Shown here piece by piece: positions 47,206-59,938 of a stretch of DNA of 64,000 bases. The notes below the pieces were generated by a model, which did not search any database, had not been told where the DNA came from, and saw only the letters and a program-made list of their open reading frames with translations. The stretch is taken from NCBI RefSeq assembly GCF_001619985.1, contig NW_017264200.1, positions 744,001-808,000 of the forward strand, read 5' to 3'. Numbering within the stretch: position 1 is the stretch's first letter; every line of letters begins with the position of its first letter. The position numbers and the translations under genes are program-made. The DNA comes from Xylona heveae TC161. Lineage: Eukaryota > Ascomycota > Xylonomycetes > Xylonales > Xylonaceae.

Positions 47206-50200
47206 GGTGAACAATCACAGCGGATGTGACAACACCGATATTCTGATTGTGGCAAGTAACGCGCCGAAAATGTATTGCGCTCTCGTATGCTTTTAGGCTT
47301 CGGAATTCCGTTTCAATTTGGAGAATCTCAAAAGAACAGCTGTCGCAAAAAGTCACAGGCGACACAAAACGAAGCCACGAGCAAGCTAGAAAGAAAGACG
47401 CTTGCTGGGCAAAACTACCATGCCATTCAGCACAAAGAGGCAAAGAGCAGACAAGCAGGTAATTATGGGAGAGAAAGGAAGCAAAAAAATATAAAAGAAT
47501 CAGAAGCGGCGAAAGCCAGGTAGAAGTAGGACCGTCAATGAGCTAGGTCTCCCATCTTCACACAGCCCGAGAAAGCCAAGCTCCGGGATTCGATGCTCTC
47601 CACTTCAGGCCCCAGTTCCTTGTATGGCATCACTCATGCCGGGGTTCCTGGCCTGGCCCTGGTCAACCCTGAGGGGCAGAAGCGGGGGGGCGACCGTGGA
47701 ATAGTCCATAGGCAGGCAAAAAGGAAGCATAGTGAAGCTACCAAGCCAAAACTGGAACGTTCAAGGTGATCCCATGCTGCATGTCCAGCTGCTCAATTGT
47801 CCAATAAAACATGAACTAGTCCAATCCACAAGCCAGGTTAGGTCAAGGCCAGACAGGAACCATGACCGCAGTCCATTTTTCGTTTTTGGCGTCAGTCAGC
47901 AAGGCAGTCCATGTCCAAATAAGGACAATGGAACCCAGAAACGCTGCTCTGGAAAACAAGTTGCAGCACCATCAAAAATTGACGACTGTAAGGCTAACCC
48001 CATCAAATGGGGGCAAGCGTGTCACCAACCACAACGCATTCAAAACCATCCCCCATTAAGTCGACTCAAAATCATCATGCCCAATTAAATCGTCAAAGAT
48101 CAAATATTCAGTGTGCACCACCATATCATCACCAAAAACAGATGTAAAAACTGTTTTCGCTCACACCGAAAAGACTTGGCAACGTCCAAACGCAAAAGGA
48201 TACCACGGATCAACAAGTGAAGACACAGACAGCTTTGCGCAAGGATGTCGAACGTCTCTTCCACGGCCCCCTTGCCTTAGAGCGCAATTGATGTTGCATC
48301 AAGTAATTTGAGAATTCCCCAAGCTAAAGCCACTAAGCACTAGATAGTGCAAATAACCTGTCGTCGACGGAGCGGGTTTGAGGTGCCGAGAAAAAGCCTG
48401 AAAGAAAACCACGCGAATGAGTCCAACTTATTGACGACGCATGACGCGATGAGCAAAAATGCCTAGCTTGACGGTGTCTGTTTAGTAGAGTAAAACTACT
48501 TGTAAGTGCCAAGTGTAGATAGGTAGCGTCGTCGGACCTCTCATAGTCAGCCACTGTTGATCATACGAAGAGTGGGCCAAGCTGGGGATGTTGCCAATAG
48601 TCTGTGCATTAAACCTGGTGGTGGGGAATCCCTTCCCCGCTCACACACCCACAAGACAAATCTCCCATCGACAGGTTGTGGCGTGCGGGGAAGTTGGCCC
48701 CGTTTATTATGGTCCGGGGGACGATTGTAGCGGAGTAAGTATCTCTTCTGTTCTTCCGTAGTTAAGTAGCTGGTGCCACAAGTTGCATCATAGTCGTGAC
48801 CTTCCCAAGGCGAACGGACCGCGTAACTTCAGCAATGCGAAAAGCCACAATAAGAATGACAGCCTCAATAGACTAAAATTTTCAATCATTTCCTGGGCAC
48901 TGCATCTATTCGCTACTTTTTGCACTCTGCGGATCCAAGGTAGTCGATTGTCGGTTGTCGGTCCGCTTTCGCTTCCATTCAACGCAGGCCATGTACTTCG
49001 TAACTGACATTAAACGTAAGCTTGCCAGCTTTTGCTCCGCCAAGGTAGGAATATATATTTTGTAATTTCCTCTTTGAGCACGTACGACCATAGACTGAGG
49101 AGAACTGGGCATCCCGTCCGCTCTGCCATACATAAGCCTCAGATCGGCGGACTAGTAGTTGGGTCGGTGACGACCAGCGAATCCCCGCTGTTGTACGTTT
49201 TTTTTCCCCTTCCTTTTTTTTTTCTTGTTTACTTTGTATTGTATTGCCCTTTTCACCTCTCTTTGATTAAAATAGAGAGGTTCTGCAACTTCTGATCACT
49301 ATTGCTGTCACCTCTAGTGAAACATTACCCTATCAGGTAAAAGATACTTTTCTCTTCAGAATTTCCTTTTTAGGACCGAGGTTGCAGAACCTTTCAGTGG
49401 CTTCATCTATCTCTGCTGTGCATCTACAGAGGACCTCGAATATGTGGTGCCCCAAGTAGGCAATTCCCGAAAGAAGTAATTCAATGCACGTGGGCGAGCA
49501 CCAAAGATCTATAACTTAATCTAGCATCGTATCTGGAAGCAGACGATGCAGAGGGACAGGGCAAGGGGCCTGCCCCATGATTCCACCTACGATGAACGAT
49601 GAACCCTGTAATAGCGAACGTATATAAGGTTGACGTTGAGGTTACCATCAACAACCATGTCCCCGGCACGTCATCAACCTGCACTGTCTTACCTCGGTTT
49701 GAACCCTGATCCATACAGTTATGCCCCATCATTGTAAGCGTACATGATCTTCCACAAGGCTACATCGAGTATCAATGTACAAGCACCGCACATGTCTGTT
49801 TTAGGAAATTTCTCTTGTATATCTATTGATCTATAATCCCTAGATCCATCTGGCAAGGTATTTTAAATGCCTTGCTCCCCAACGTCTAAGGTATATGCTG
49901 TTGAATTATTAAACCGTCTGAATCAGTGCCTTGCAGCGTGTATCAAAGCCAACTGCAGGATAGACACTATAGAAAGGGAGCTCCAAACTCCACAAAATGA
50001 CGCCATTTGTATAGCCATGAACCCAAATCTACCCCTTTAACGAAAACAACCCAAGCATGAGAATGCAAAATCTCTCTGCTTGCGTGCCCGTTTGAAAATG
50101 CTGATCGTTGAGACAGCACAGTAAAAACGCCTATGATGAAGTAGATCGAACCAATATCGCTTGCCTCCCAAAAAAAAAAATGTTAAATGCTTTGATAAAG

Positions 50201-50308
50201 TCGGGCAAAGTACGTAATTTTCGTGGTGAAAGATGGTGGCTGAGATATCATATTTGAAGTGAATAAAGGATGGCCTAGCCAAGTGGTTGAATATAAGGGC
50301 GGAAATTT
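47206..50308. other. Long intergenic region upstream of acid trehalase
   Basis: About 3.1 kb between the acid trehalase start and the GCV2 stop, both leftward. It holds the inverted-repeat element at 49275-49395 and one CACGTGGG (49486 area). No exon could be supported; open frames are short and lack domains. Part is presumably acid trehalase promoter and leader. Confidence 0.5.
49275..49395. mobile_element. Putative MITE-like element with 18-bp terminal inverted repeats
   Basis: GAGAGGTTCTGCAACTTC at 49275-49292 is matched by the reverse complement of 49378-49395 at 16 of 18 positions, with a perfect 12-bp core (AGGTTCTGCAAC / GTTGCAGAACCT). The 121-bp unit has no coding capacity. No clear target-site duplication flanks it, so it could also be a hairpin-forming sequence or a regulatory inverted repeat. 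Confidence 0.4.
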
Positions 50309-53300
50309 TTAATTTTCGAGGGTCTCGACGGGAGCGCAGCTGCAGAACAGGTTCATGTCTCCGTATGCTGGAAGAAAGCTATTAGTAAATTGATTATGAA
50401 GTAACGTGTGCAGAACACTTACCATCGTCGAGGCGGGTCACCGATGGCCAGAACTTCTTCTCCTTGAGCCAAGGCAGAGGATACGCGGCCTGCTCACGGG
50501 TGTAAGGCCGATTCCACTCGCCCTCAATCAGATCCTTTTGCGTGTGGGGCGACATGTTGAGGACGTTGGTGCCGCGAGGCTGCTCGCCCTTTTCAACAGC
50601 CGCAATTTCCTGGCGGATAGCAATGAGCGCATCGCAGAAGCGGTCGAGCTCCTCCTTGTTCTCGGACTCGGTGGGCTCAATCATGAGCGTGTTAGCCACA
50701 GGCCAGGACATGGTGGGAGCATGGAAACCAAAGTCTTGCAATCTCTTGGCAATGTCAATAGCTTCAACGCCAGCAGTGTCCTTAAACTTTCGCACATCAA
50801 GGATGAATTCATGCGCGCAGCGGCCCTTCTCGTTCGTGTAGAGAATCTCATAATGGGGTCGAAGACGGGAGAGGATGTAATTGGCGTTGAGCAAAGTAAT
50901 CTTGGTCGCATGCGTCAGGCCCTTGCCGCCCATCATCTTAACGTAAGCCCAGCTAATGGGGAGGATGCTGGCGCTGCCCCAGGGAGCACCGGAGATCGGG
51001 GCAATGGCATTTTCACCACCAGTGGGAATAACGGGATGACCCGGCAAGAAGGGCGCGAGGTGTGAGCGCACACCGATAGGTCCAACGCCTGGTCCGCCAC
51101 CGCCATGGGGAATGCAGAAAGTCTTGTGGAGGTTCAGATGGCACACATCAGCGCCAATCTCGCCAGGGGAGCACAGACCAATCTGAGCGTTCATGTTGGC
51201 GCCATCCATGTAAACCTGACCGCCGTGCTGGTGTACAAGGTCGATGGCCTCCTTGACGTCGGGCTCAAAGACACCAAACGTGCTGGGATACGTGATCATG
51301 ATAGCTCCGAGCTCCTCGCTGTACTTTTCGCATTTCGCCTTGAGATCGGCCATATCCAGGTTGCCATTCTGATTATTGCACTTGATGGTGACAACTCGCA
51401 TACCCGCCATCGCGGCGCTGGCAGGGTTGGTGCCGTGAGCCGATACAGGAATGAGACAAATGTCTCTCTTCTTGGTGTCAGGGTTCGACTCCAGATACTT
51501 TCGAATCACTCGAAGTCCGGCAAACTCGCCCTGCGCTCCTGAGTTGGGTTGCAACGAAACGGCGTCGAAACCGGTAATTTCAGCAAGATCCTTCTCAAGC
51601 TCATCAATCATCGTAGCGTAGCCCTTAGCCTGGTCCTTGGGGACAAAGGGGTGAAGCGAGGAGAACTCGGGCCAGGTAACAGGAGCCATTTCGGTGGTGG
51701 CATTGAGCTTCATGGTGCAAGAACCCAACGGGATCATGGAGTGAACCAGGGAGAGGTCCTTGGACTGGAGGTGGTAAATATAACGAAGAAGAGCAGTTTC
51801 GGAGTGGTAGGTGTTGAAGACGGGGTGGGTCAGATAGGAAGATGTGCGCTTGATGGTCTCTGGCACAGCTGGGGAGGGCTGAGCCGCGGTGATCTTCAGG
51901 TCTGCCGCCAGCTCCTCGACGTTCAGCTCCACTGGCTGTGCTGAGAATTGTTTGAAGACGGAGAGGATGTCTTCAAGATCGACCTTCTCAACAGTTTCAT
52001 CGACTGTGACGCCAATGCGGCCCTCGTCAATGATTCGCAAGTTGATGCCCTTGTTCTCGACGGCCCAGTCTGCAAAGCTCCGAGCTTTGTTCTCGCCCAC
52101 GTTGACGACGACAGTGTCGAATAACACGCGACCTTCTTGATCCTTTCCGCGTTGACCCGTCTCGTAGCCCAGACGTCGAACACCTTCTTCCAGCACACGG
52201 GCGCCAGCGATAACTCTGTGCGCAATGGCCTTGAGACCCTGGGGCCCGTGATAAACCGCATAAAAGGCGCTCATGTTTGCGAGCAAAGCCTGAGCGGTAC
52301 ATATGTTGGACGTAGCCTTCTCACGACGAATATGCTGTTCACGGGTCTGTAAAGCTAAACGAAAGGCACGGTCGCCTCTTCGATCCTTGGAAACACCGAT
52401 AAGACGGCCAGGGATCTTTCTCTTCGCCTTGTCGTTGCAGGCAAAGAAGGCAGCATGAGGACCGCCGTAGCCGAACGGGACACCGAAACGCTGGGCATTG
52501 CCAAAAGCAATATCAGCACCGAATTCGCCGGGGGGAGTGAGGACAGTGAGCGCCAAAAGGTCTGTTGCAACACTGAATGTCGCACCGGCCTGGTGAACGT
52601 TGTCCGCGAGGTCCTTGAAGTTCTCCACACCACCCTCAGTATCCGGATATTGTGCAAGGACGCCGACAAGGTCCTGGCCGACTTCCTTGACGCGCTTGCA
52701 ATTCTCGGCAAGAACGTCGCCAGTTTCAATCTTGATGCCGAAACCGTCGGCCCGCGACTGCAAAACGGCAATTGTCTGTGGATGGCAGAGATGTGAGACC
52801 AAGAAGACCTTGTTCGGTCGCTTTTGCCTAGCCATGGGCAGGGCATTCAAAGAAAGGGTCATAGCCTCGGCGGCGGCAGTGGGCTCATCCAGAACGGAGG
52901 CGTTGGCAATAGAGAGCGCAGTGAGATCCGAGACAACGGTCTGGAAGTTCAGCAATGACTCCAAGCGACCTTGACTGATTTCAGGCTGATAAGGGGTATA
53001 GCTTGTATACCATGCAGGATTCTCGAGCACATTGCGCTTAATGACCTCTGGCAGCCTGGTTCCTGCGTAGCCAGAGCCAATGTAACTTCGCAACACCGTG
53101 TTGTCTTTGGCAATCTCTACCAAGCGGCTGAGCAACTGGCTCTCGGTGAAGCCGTCCTCTTCTCCGGAGGTGGGGCCCTTAATTTTGATATCTTTCGCCG
53201 ACAAAATGTTGGCAGGGAGCACTTCCTTGACAAAGTCATCGAGAGACGACACGGGCGGATCCAGCGCCTTGAGCATCTCTTGAGAAGAGGATAAATTAGG

Positions 53301-53573
53301 CCCAATATGCCGACGAGGAAAAGTGTCCAGCGGAGCAAAAATGGATTTTTGGGACGCGGCAAGATCGTCGGCGGACTCGCTGATGGCACTTTCAGCGCTC
53401 GCGTTGGAGTAGAAGGTGCGGAGCTGAGCACCTGGTTGGCCTCGAGAGGCATTCAGACATTGTCTGCAGGCTGTAAACGGTGAGAGACGGGCTCCCGGGG
53501 CCCTCACGCTCGCAGGACGAACTGCCAGCCTATGCAGGCTGGAGCGCGCTGCGATTCGCGCTGCTGTGGCCAT
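50309..53573 (-). CDS. GCV2: Glycine dehydrogenase (decarboxylating), glycine cleavage P protein
   Basis: Mitochondrial PLP enzyme that decarboxylates glycine and passes the aminomethyl group to H protein, 1069 aa. Exon 1 is 53573-50423 and exon 2 is 50367-50309; the small last exon changes a read-through end (GKCSAHVTS) into the conserved AYGDMNLFCSCAPVE. The N-terminus MATAARIAARSSLHRLAVRP is a typical Arg-rich presequence. Conserved blocks: RRHIGPNLSS, GSGYAGTRLPEVI, TPYQPEISQGRLESLLNFQ, GEFGADIAFGNAQRFGVPFG, MIPLGSCTMKLNATTEM, PNSGAQGEFAGL, and the PLP-lysine site HLNLHKTFCIPHGGGGPG (K817). Full-length compared with yeast Gcv2 (~1030 aa). Confidence 0.97.
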
Positions 53574-55075
53574 GGTGGCAAAAGCGAAGACAAAGTAGGT
53601 AGAAAGAAAAAACAGAAGGAATCGAGAGAGCCGAAAGGGCAGGTCAGTTCAAAACTGGCCAGAGTGTGAAGAGAGTTCGCTCAAAGGATTATATCGCAGA
53701 AATCCAACCTGGGGCGTCACACGAGCATCCCAAATGCCACTGTATAATATACAAAGGAAGAGTCGGGCAATCAGCCAAGAAGAAGATGAGATGACAGATC
53801 TAGGCGCTCTGATGATGAAGGCTTTCCCTCGATCCTGCTACTCGTACACAGCAACGAGAAGTCGAAGAGCGTAAAAAATGAAGGCTGCTGAATTTGAGAG
53901 GACGCGGTGGTGTTTTGGGCGGAAGGGACCGGGAAAATTTCCTGGTGGATCTTTAGCCGGACGGACGATAAGAGACCGACTCTAGCTGAGATGACTCGAC
54001 GTTAGTCGGGAGACCCTAAAATGTCCTATCAAGCCAGTCATAACCTCTCCATACCTAAGATGGCGGTACGTGTACTTAGTTCCCCGGTAAACTTCGCCCA
54101 CGAGTTCCACCGACCAACCGATAACGAAGACACCAAGAAGACGAATGGATGCAGATCCCTGCATATTTTACCCGGAGCACCTATTAATCTTACTTCAAAG
54201 GTTAGAAATAATAATGGGAAATTTCGTAGGCGGGAAGCCAGAGAAGAGCAGTTGTTACGTACCTTGAAAAGCCCACGTACCTCATGTAGATATACCGAGG
54301 AGACAGTGGCCTGCACTCGTATTAATTAACGGCGCTCCCCCACTACTCCCGGCAAGTTCGGAAATACTCATTCGGGAATGTCATTTCGGGAATGTCAATC
54401 AGAGTGGTGGACCGGGTCCACGAACCGGTCAGCGGTACAATAAGTAGAACGGCGCCATGTCGAAGAACAATTTCTTTCCCTGTCCATTTCCAATCGACTA
54501 AAAAATGGAGCAGTGACAAATGTACTTTTGTAAAAAGTGTGCAACTGTGGATGCAACAATGACTGTACAGGGTAGAGGTCAAAATTGTGTGACGGTGGTC
54601 ACAGGCATCACGCTGTAAACAGCCCATCTGAGGAGATCTAGTCCCGTATCCACATATGCTACCCTGACTATCGCAACAAGTCAAGTACAACTGTTCTTGA
54701 ACGGCGATTAAGCGAATCCTACCCTCATACCAGATCATCCCGTGTATCTCCTGGAATAGCCGAGCATTCGTTGATATCCGTTCAGTGACAGGAAATAGCA
54801 TGCATGTTGACCATGGAAGGGAGCGCAAAGGGGCCTAGTAGAAGAGATTGTCTTTTATGATACATTATATACACTGAGGAGTGATTTTCTTATATATAAC
54901 CATTCCCGTCTAAGTTTCAACACATCCACCTGGCTTGACGTGGCAAAGAAACCGAACAAACGACTTTGCTGAGGATGGCTCTGAGCCCATCGTTCTATAC
55001 TTCTATAGGTATCGAAGCGGAAATGATCAAGCGTCGCCATCTTCGTTATGTTGCAGGTGTATTCGTCAAAAAAAA
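53574..55075. other. Intergenic region upstream of GCV2
   Basis: About 1.5 kb between the GCV2 start and the aromatic decarboxylase stop. Open frames have no domain. Short direct repeat CATTCGGGAATGTCATTTCGGGAATGTC-type (two copies of TTCGGGAATGTCA near 54371-54397). No gene supported. Confidence 0.5.
53741..53752 (-). promoter_or_regulatory. TATA-like box of GCV2
   Basis: Minus-strand GTATATTATACA about 170 bp upstream of the start at 53573. A TGACTCG (53992-53998), close to a CpcA/Gcn4 site, lies about 420 bp upstream. Confidence 0.35.
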
Positions 55076-56784
55076 TTACCGCGATGATAATACTTCCTCG
55101 GTGGTCCGCACCAATATATCAAAAGCCTTGTGCACATGCGATTCTTGTGCTTGAGGACTGCCATTAACAACTCGGATTGAGTAGATACCGCCAATCATGG
55201 AACTAGTCAGAAAGATCTCGCCGCGACTGTTGATAAGCTCGTAGACGTCCCGCGTCACTGAATTGGCCTCCAGGATAGCCTGGTTGGAGGCATCAGGCAC
55301 AAAGTCATTAGACAAGGCCTCGACGTCCGAATGAGTGGTAGCGGCGAGCTTGGGCGAGAGCACCCGCGGCACAACACTCAATACGGTCAACGCAAATGCT
55401 GGCGGAGTCAAGATCCTGAATAGGTCCGGCCTTGATAGGATCAAGCTATGGAAGAGGTCATTGAGCTTGACATGGTGGCGAATGTGGGCCTTGAATCCCT
55501 CAATGCCATATGTGCGCATGACGAACCATATCTTCAGCGAGCGGAAACGTCTTCCCAGAGGAATTTGCCAATCACGGTAGTCAGTGACCAATCCAGAGTC
55601 AGAGTAGCCATTACGGAGATATGACGGGGTAATGGAAAGAGCATCGATAAGATCGCGACGGCGCTTAACGAACAGACAGCTAGATTTAAATTAGTCAATC
55701 TTGTTATGGAGGATTAGACATGGACCCTACCTAGCATCAAAGTTCGTCAACAGCCACTTGTGCATGTTCATGTTGAAGCTATTGAACGCTTCAAAATGTT
55801 TCGCATGGTGCTGATATTCTTCGCAGACCAATGCAGACCCAGCATAAGCAGCATCCACGTGGACCCAGACAAGCGGTGAATCTCGAAGAGCATCAGCAAT
55901 CTCGTCGAACCGGTCCACCGCGCAGGTAGATGTCGTTCCCATGGTTGCCGTCAAATAGAAGGGCTCCAGTCCCTCCCGTCGACACTGCTCTAGTATTCGA
56001 TTTAAACCATCGCCGGTCATGCTAAAGTCGCTTGCAATGGAGGTAGGGATAGATCGATACCGAACTCCGGCGATCATAGCTGCCTTCTGGGTACTGCTAT
56101 GGCTCATCTCACTCCCCAGCGCCACCAGCTTGCCTCGAAGTTCACATATCTTTTGGTCTTTTTCGCCTCCTGTTAGATGTTTGGTTTTTTCGTGCAGATA
56201 TCGGTCTCTAGCAGCAACCATCACCGTCACGATAGCCTCGGACGCAGAGCCTTGGATGACTCCCCCGCCCTCGCTAGAAGACAGGTAACAGGATGGGAGT
56301 GCGAGGGCCTGTGCAAGCCAATCGAGAACTATAGTCTCTAGCTCCGTCACGGCGGGTGAACAAAGCCAATTGAACGCTGGAGCGGTAAAGGCTGCGGAGT
56401 ATAGCTCCCCGAGCATGCTCGGATAAGTAGCATTGGCGGGAAAGAAAGCCATAAAGTTGGGTGATTGCCTAGCATTATCCATGAGCAAGGTAATCGTTTC
56501 CAGTAAGATTTGCCTTACCAATGGGTTAAACCTGGCATGATCTTCCCCTCAATATCCTTTTGTATGGACTCCCATGGCTCACCCGTCTGTGGTGGGCTTG
56601 TAGGAAGAAGTTTCTGAAGATATCCTGGTTCGACATTCGACAGCGTTCTCCGGTCTTGGATGTTCTCATAGTAACCAATGACTATTCTCATTAGCAATTG
56701 AAAAAAAAGTCAAAGACACGAGGAGGTTGTTTTACTTTCATCCACCGCAGCATGAGCGGCTTGACGGAACTGCCTCGAATCCAT
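55076..56784 (-). CDS. Aromatic-L-amino-acid decarboxylase (group II PLP)
   Basis: PLP-dependent decarboxylase of tryptophan/tyrosine/DOPA-type substrates, 517 aa, cytosolic. Exons: 56784-56736, 56681-56519, 56468-55731, 55679-55076. The N-terminus MDSRQFRQAAHAAVDEIIGY and EPGYLQKLLP are family hallmarks; next HWQSPNFMAFFPANATYPSM, ALPSCYL, GGGVIQGSASEAIV, SHSSTQKAAMIAGV, TATMGTTSTCAVD, WVHVDAAYAGSALV, and the PLP lysine K308 in NMNMHKWLLTNFDAS. The C-terminal part is complete (YRDWQIPLGRRFRSLKIWFV through VYELINSRGEIFLTSS). Substrate cannot be fixed from sequence. It lies head-to-head (432 bp) with the DUF427 gene. Confidence 0.95.
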
Positions 56785-57216
56785 TAATCGCAATGTTTTT
56801 GACAAATGAAATGAATGAAAATGCAAGAATATAAATGATTTGGAAACAAATGAAATATATACAGATAAATAAATATATACACAATCTCGCAAACCCAATT
56901 GAGCTCTAGATCTCCGCGCCCTATGCAAAGCAAAATGACAGATGGACAAGGGATGGTTTATCGGGACTTGTACATCGGTAAGATGCACATGAAGCGCCGA
57001 TGTCCTGGGTCAAGCGAGGGGCGAGGGGCAACCGGGATGATTACAGCACACCATCCACATGCGGGGAGGTGATCTGTCAGCATTCAGATATACCAACTCC
57101 CAGATAATGTATAAATCTATCGTAGATGTCATCATTTAATTGTAACATTGTCTTCAGAATTCCTCGAGCCGTAACTCGGATTATTTTCCCCACCCAGCTG
57201 TTGTGAACCATCCAAA
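56785..57216. other. Divergent promoter region (aromatic decarboxylase / DUF427)
   Basis: 432 bp shared by two genes read apart. AT-rich with TATA-like runs near 56.86-56.88 kb. No coding feature. Confidence 0.5.
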
Positions 57217-57767
57217 ATGCCACACGCTGTTGCCAAAGTCCATGACAGGATTGTTGCCGAGACAGACAAATGGGAGTTTGTTGAAGGAAATATCTATGTA
57301 AAACCCTCTATTCTACCTGGATTTTTGTGTGAAAATATGATCACTGATCTCCTATAGTTTCCAAAATCGTAAGCAGGTGTAGTGATTCATGGGTTTTAAA
57401 TCCTGAAGCATCTATTTGAAAATGGCCGAGTAACGCTTCCTGCAGTTCAATTCAGGAGAAATATTTCACGGGAACAGATACCAAAACATTCTGTCCTTGG
57501 AAAGGCGAGGCTTCATATTATGATATCAACGTCGATGGTGTGTCCTTCTAGAGCTGGTGGGAGACAAGTCACTGATGCCTCATACCTAGGAACGGTGATA
57601 AAGGATGCGGCCTGGTACTACCCCACGCCAAAAGATAAGGCGCAAAACATAAAGGACCATGTTGCATTCTGTAAGTTCTTCCATTCTAACAAGATCATAT
57701 GCCTCTGAGGGATCACAAGACTGATCATATTTAAGACAAGACGAAGGTGTCTGTGACATCTGATTAA
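57217..57767 (+). CDS. DUF427-domain protein
   Basis: Small protein of 98 aa in the DUF427 family (PF04248), function unknown. Five exons: 57217-57297, 57358-57368 (11 nt), 57446-57537, 57590-57670, 57736-57767. Spliced product: MPHAVAKVHDRIVAETDKWE, FVEGNIYFPKSSIQEKYFTG, TDTKTFCPWKGEASYYDINV, then GTVIKDAAWYYPTPKDKAQN and IKDHVAFYKTKVSVTSD. The hallmarks FVEGNIYFP, TFCPWKGEASYY, AAWYYPTP and HVAFYK are all present and the length is normal for the single-domain family. The last acceptor is AAG (57733-57735). It lies 249 bp before NSE1 on the same strand and head-to-head with the aromatic decarboxylase. Confidence 0.9.
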
Positions 57768-58016
57768 TGATATAGTCCATCTTGAACAATATAATGTACC
57801 AAACCGCGTCCACAATGATGATGTTCAGTCATGTTTGATAGGAGACTTTTGTAATGCCAAGCAATATACTGATTGAATGACTTAATCTTATCTGATGGGA
57901 TCGTGTATATTGAAGGTTCTCGCTTGTCGCGTGCCACCCGCTGAGACGCGTTCGGCCTCAAAACTGCCTTTGAGTTGAATTTGACGGGAACCATACCAGC
58001 TTGCTCATATAACCCC

Positions 58017-59123
58017 ATGATGTCGGACGAGACAAGTGGCCAGTATAACGATGGCAATCGTGCCTTTTTACAAGCATTCCTGGCGAGAGGAGTGCTCACC
58101 CTGGCAGAGGCCAAGCCTGTACTCGCAGCCATCTTCACGGTGCATGGCAAGTTCCGCTGTTCCTGCTTCAAGGATGCATCCGTATCGGATTGCTAATGGA
58201 TTATTTGCCAATTAGAGGACCGTGAGACACTTCCCGAGGATGTCACTGAGGCAGACTTCAACAGCTATATCGCTGCGGCCAATTATGCTATTTCTCCATT
58301 TGATTTCGAGATTCGCAGCACCCTGTCCCAGATAGACCGCACAAGGATCTTCGCCTTGGTCAACACTACCTCTGATCCGATGACACAGTTGGCAACTACG
58401 TACAATGCAGACGAAATATCCTATCTAAAGCGCATCCTCGATGCTATGTTTGAGACTTTTAATACTCCCAGGAGAGAAATCATGGCCATCACGTCAATGC
58501 AGGCGTTGCAGCTCAACAAGGTCCCAACTGACAGAGCACGTCGGGAGTCGCAAAATGGAAATGCAACGCAAGGTAGCAGCGGCCAAAGCTTGACAATGTT
58601 ACAAGCAGAGAAGATGCTAAAGCAACTCGTGGCTGAAGGCTGGTTTGAGAAGAGCGTTGCTGGATTCTATTCATTGAGCCCAAGAGCGCTCATTGAATTA
58701 AGAGGGTGGCTCATGGAGACATATAATGATGTTGGGGAAGAAGATGATGAAGGCGGCGAGCCCAGTCAGCGAATAAAAACATGCTTTGCTTGCAAAGATA
58801 TTGTCACAGTGGTAAGCAATACATGCGAATAAACAAATCCAACAGGCTAATCGGATGCTTCATTACAGGGGCAACGCTGCTCGGAACGCTCTTGTCCTGT
58901 GCGATTACATGACATATGCACGCAAAATTTCTTCAGGGCTCAACAAGCGACAAATTGCCCTCAGTGCAAACGTGAATGGACGGGCAACAACTATGTGGGC
59001 GAGAGAGCAGTTACAACAACAGAAGAATACATGCGGGGTCGGAGGAGGAGTGGACCTGCAGCACAAGCTCAACCTAGTACACAGCGTGTTGGAGAGTCTG
59101 AAGATGACGAAGAAGAGGAATAA
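58017..59123 (+). CDS. NSE1: Nse1, RING-like subunit of the Smc5/6 complex
   Basis: Non-SMC element 1 of the Smc5/6 DNA-repair complex, a RING-type ubiquitin ligase working with Nse3 (MAGE) and Nse4, 326 aa. Exons: 58017-58146, 58216-58811, 58869-59123. Intron 1 has a GC donor (G|GCAAGT) with a normal TTAG acceptor, a GC-AG intron. Winged-helix part: NRAFLQAFLARGVLTLAEAK, ARGVL...; later EKMLKQLVAEGWFEKSVAGFYSL-type sequence (second winged helix). The C-terminal variant RING reads KTCFACKDIVTVGQRC, CPVRLHDICTQNFF, CPQCKREWTG. It ends in an acidic tail (EDDEEEE). Two adjacent ATGs (58017, 58020) make the start uncertain by one residue. Confidence 0.94.
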
Positions 59124-59938
59124 GTGGGGACTATGCGTTTTATTCTAATACCATGGGCATTGTCAACCGGGGCACTGGCGTTCAGGATCGCAGCTGGCAT
59201 AATCATTCATGAATCTGGAGACTGGGATGAAAGAATTAAGTAGAGATGTACTTGTCGACTAGATCATACATGATAATTTTTTGTAGCGCGAGGTGCAACT
59301 TCTTTTCAGTTCAAGGCTTTGTTTCACTCTGTTTCTTAGAAACTTTTCACCATCACAATATTTGACAAACTACATTTTATCGTTGTAGAATGGCCATATG
59401 CAATAAACATCCAAGTTTCGCCAGACTTATCTGAGGGAAGAAGCGAAACTGAATCAAGCCAGTACAACCCCGCGATTCTCTTCCCCACGAACCGAGCCGA
59501 TGGTGCCGGGGATGGTGCTTGCCCCTTGTGCTATTAGCCCAGAGGGCATTGGTTCTATAACAAAACCAGTCACGCGTAGTCTATTTAGCTATCCGCCGAG
59601 CTTTGCAACGCTCTCACCCCACTTCCGTGCGATACGACCGGATATTGACGCTTTTGGATATATTGTCCATGGTTCAATCCCGGGGACTGCTCGAGATGGA
59701 AACCTCTCGGCTTCTCAGGTTCTCCACATCGCGAACGAGACAAGACATTCCCGGCATTGAAAGGAACGACTTTACCTGAGGAGCAGATTGCACGTCTTGT
59801 TATTTATTCATTGTTACGTCAATTGTAAAAGCTCTAGAAGCTCTTTCGTCCTCTGGCTGCAATCGCAACGAAAAAGCAAACTGTTCATCCAATTCGTTGA
59901 ACAAATTCGAGACATTTTCAGCAGGATATATAGCGAAC
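59124..59938. other. Intergenic region upstream of the Ayg1-like hydrolase
   Basis: About 815 bp. An open frame at 59500-59760 (86 codons) has no domain I can name and no splice context, so it is not called. The hydrolase frame stays open back to about 59897 without an ATG. Confidence 0.45.

Noticed and set aside
59500-59760. 86-codon open frame before the Ayg1-like hydrolase
   Set aside because: No recognisable family, no splice signals linking it to another exon, and an ordinary chance length.
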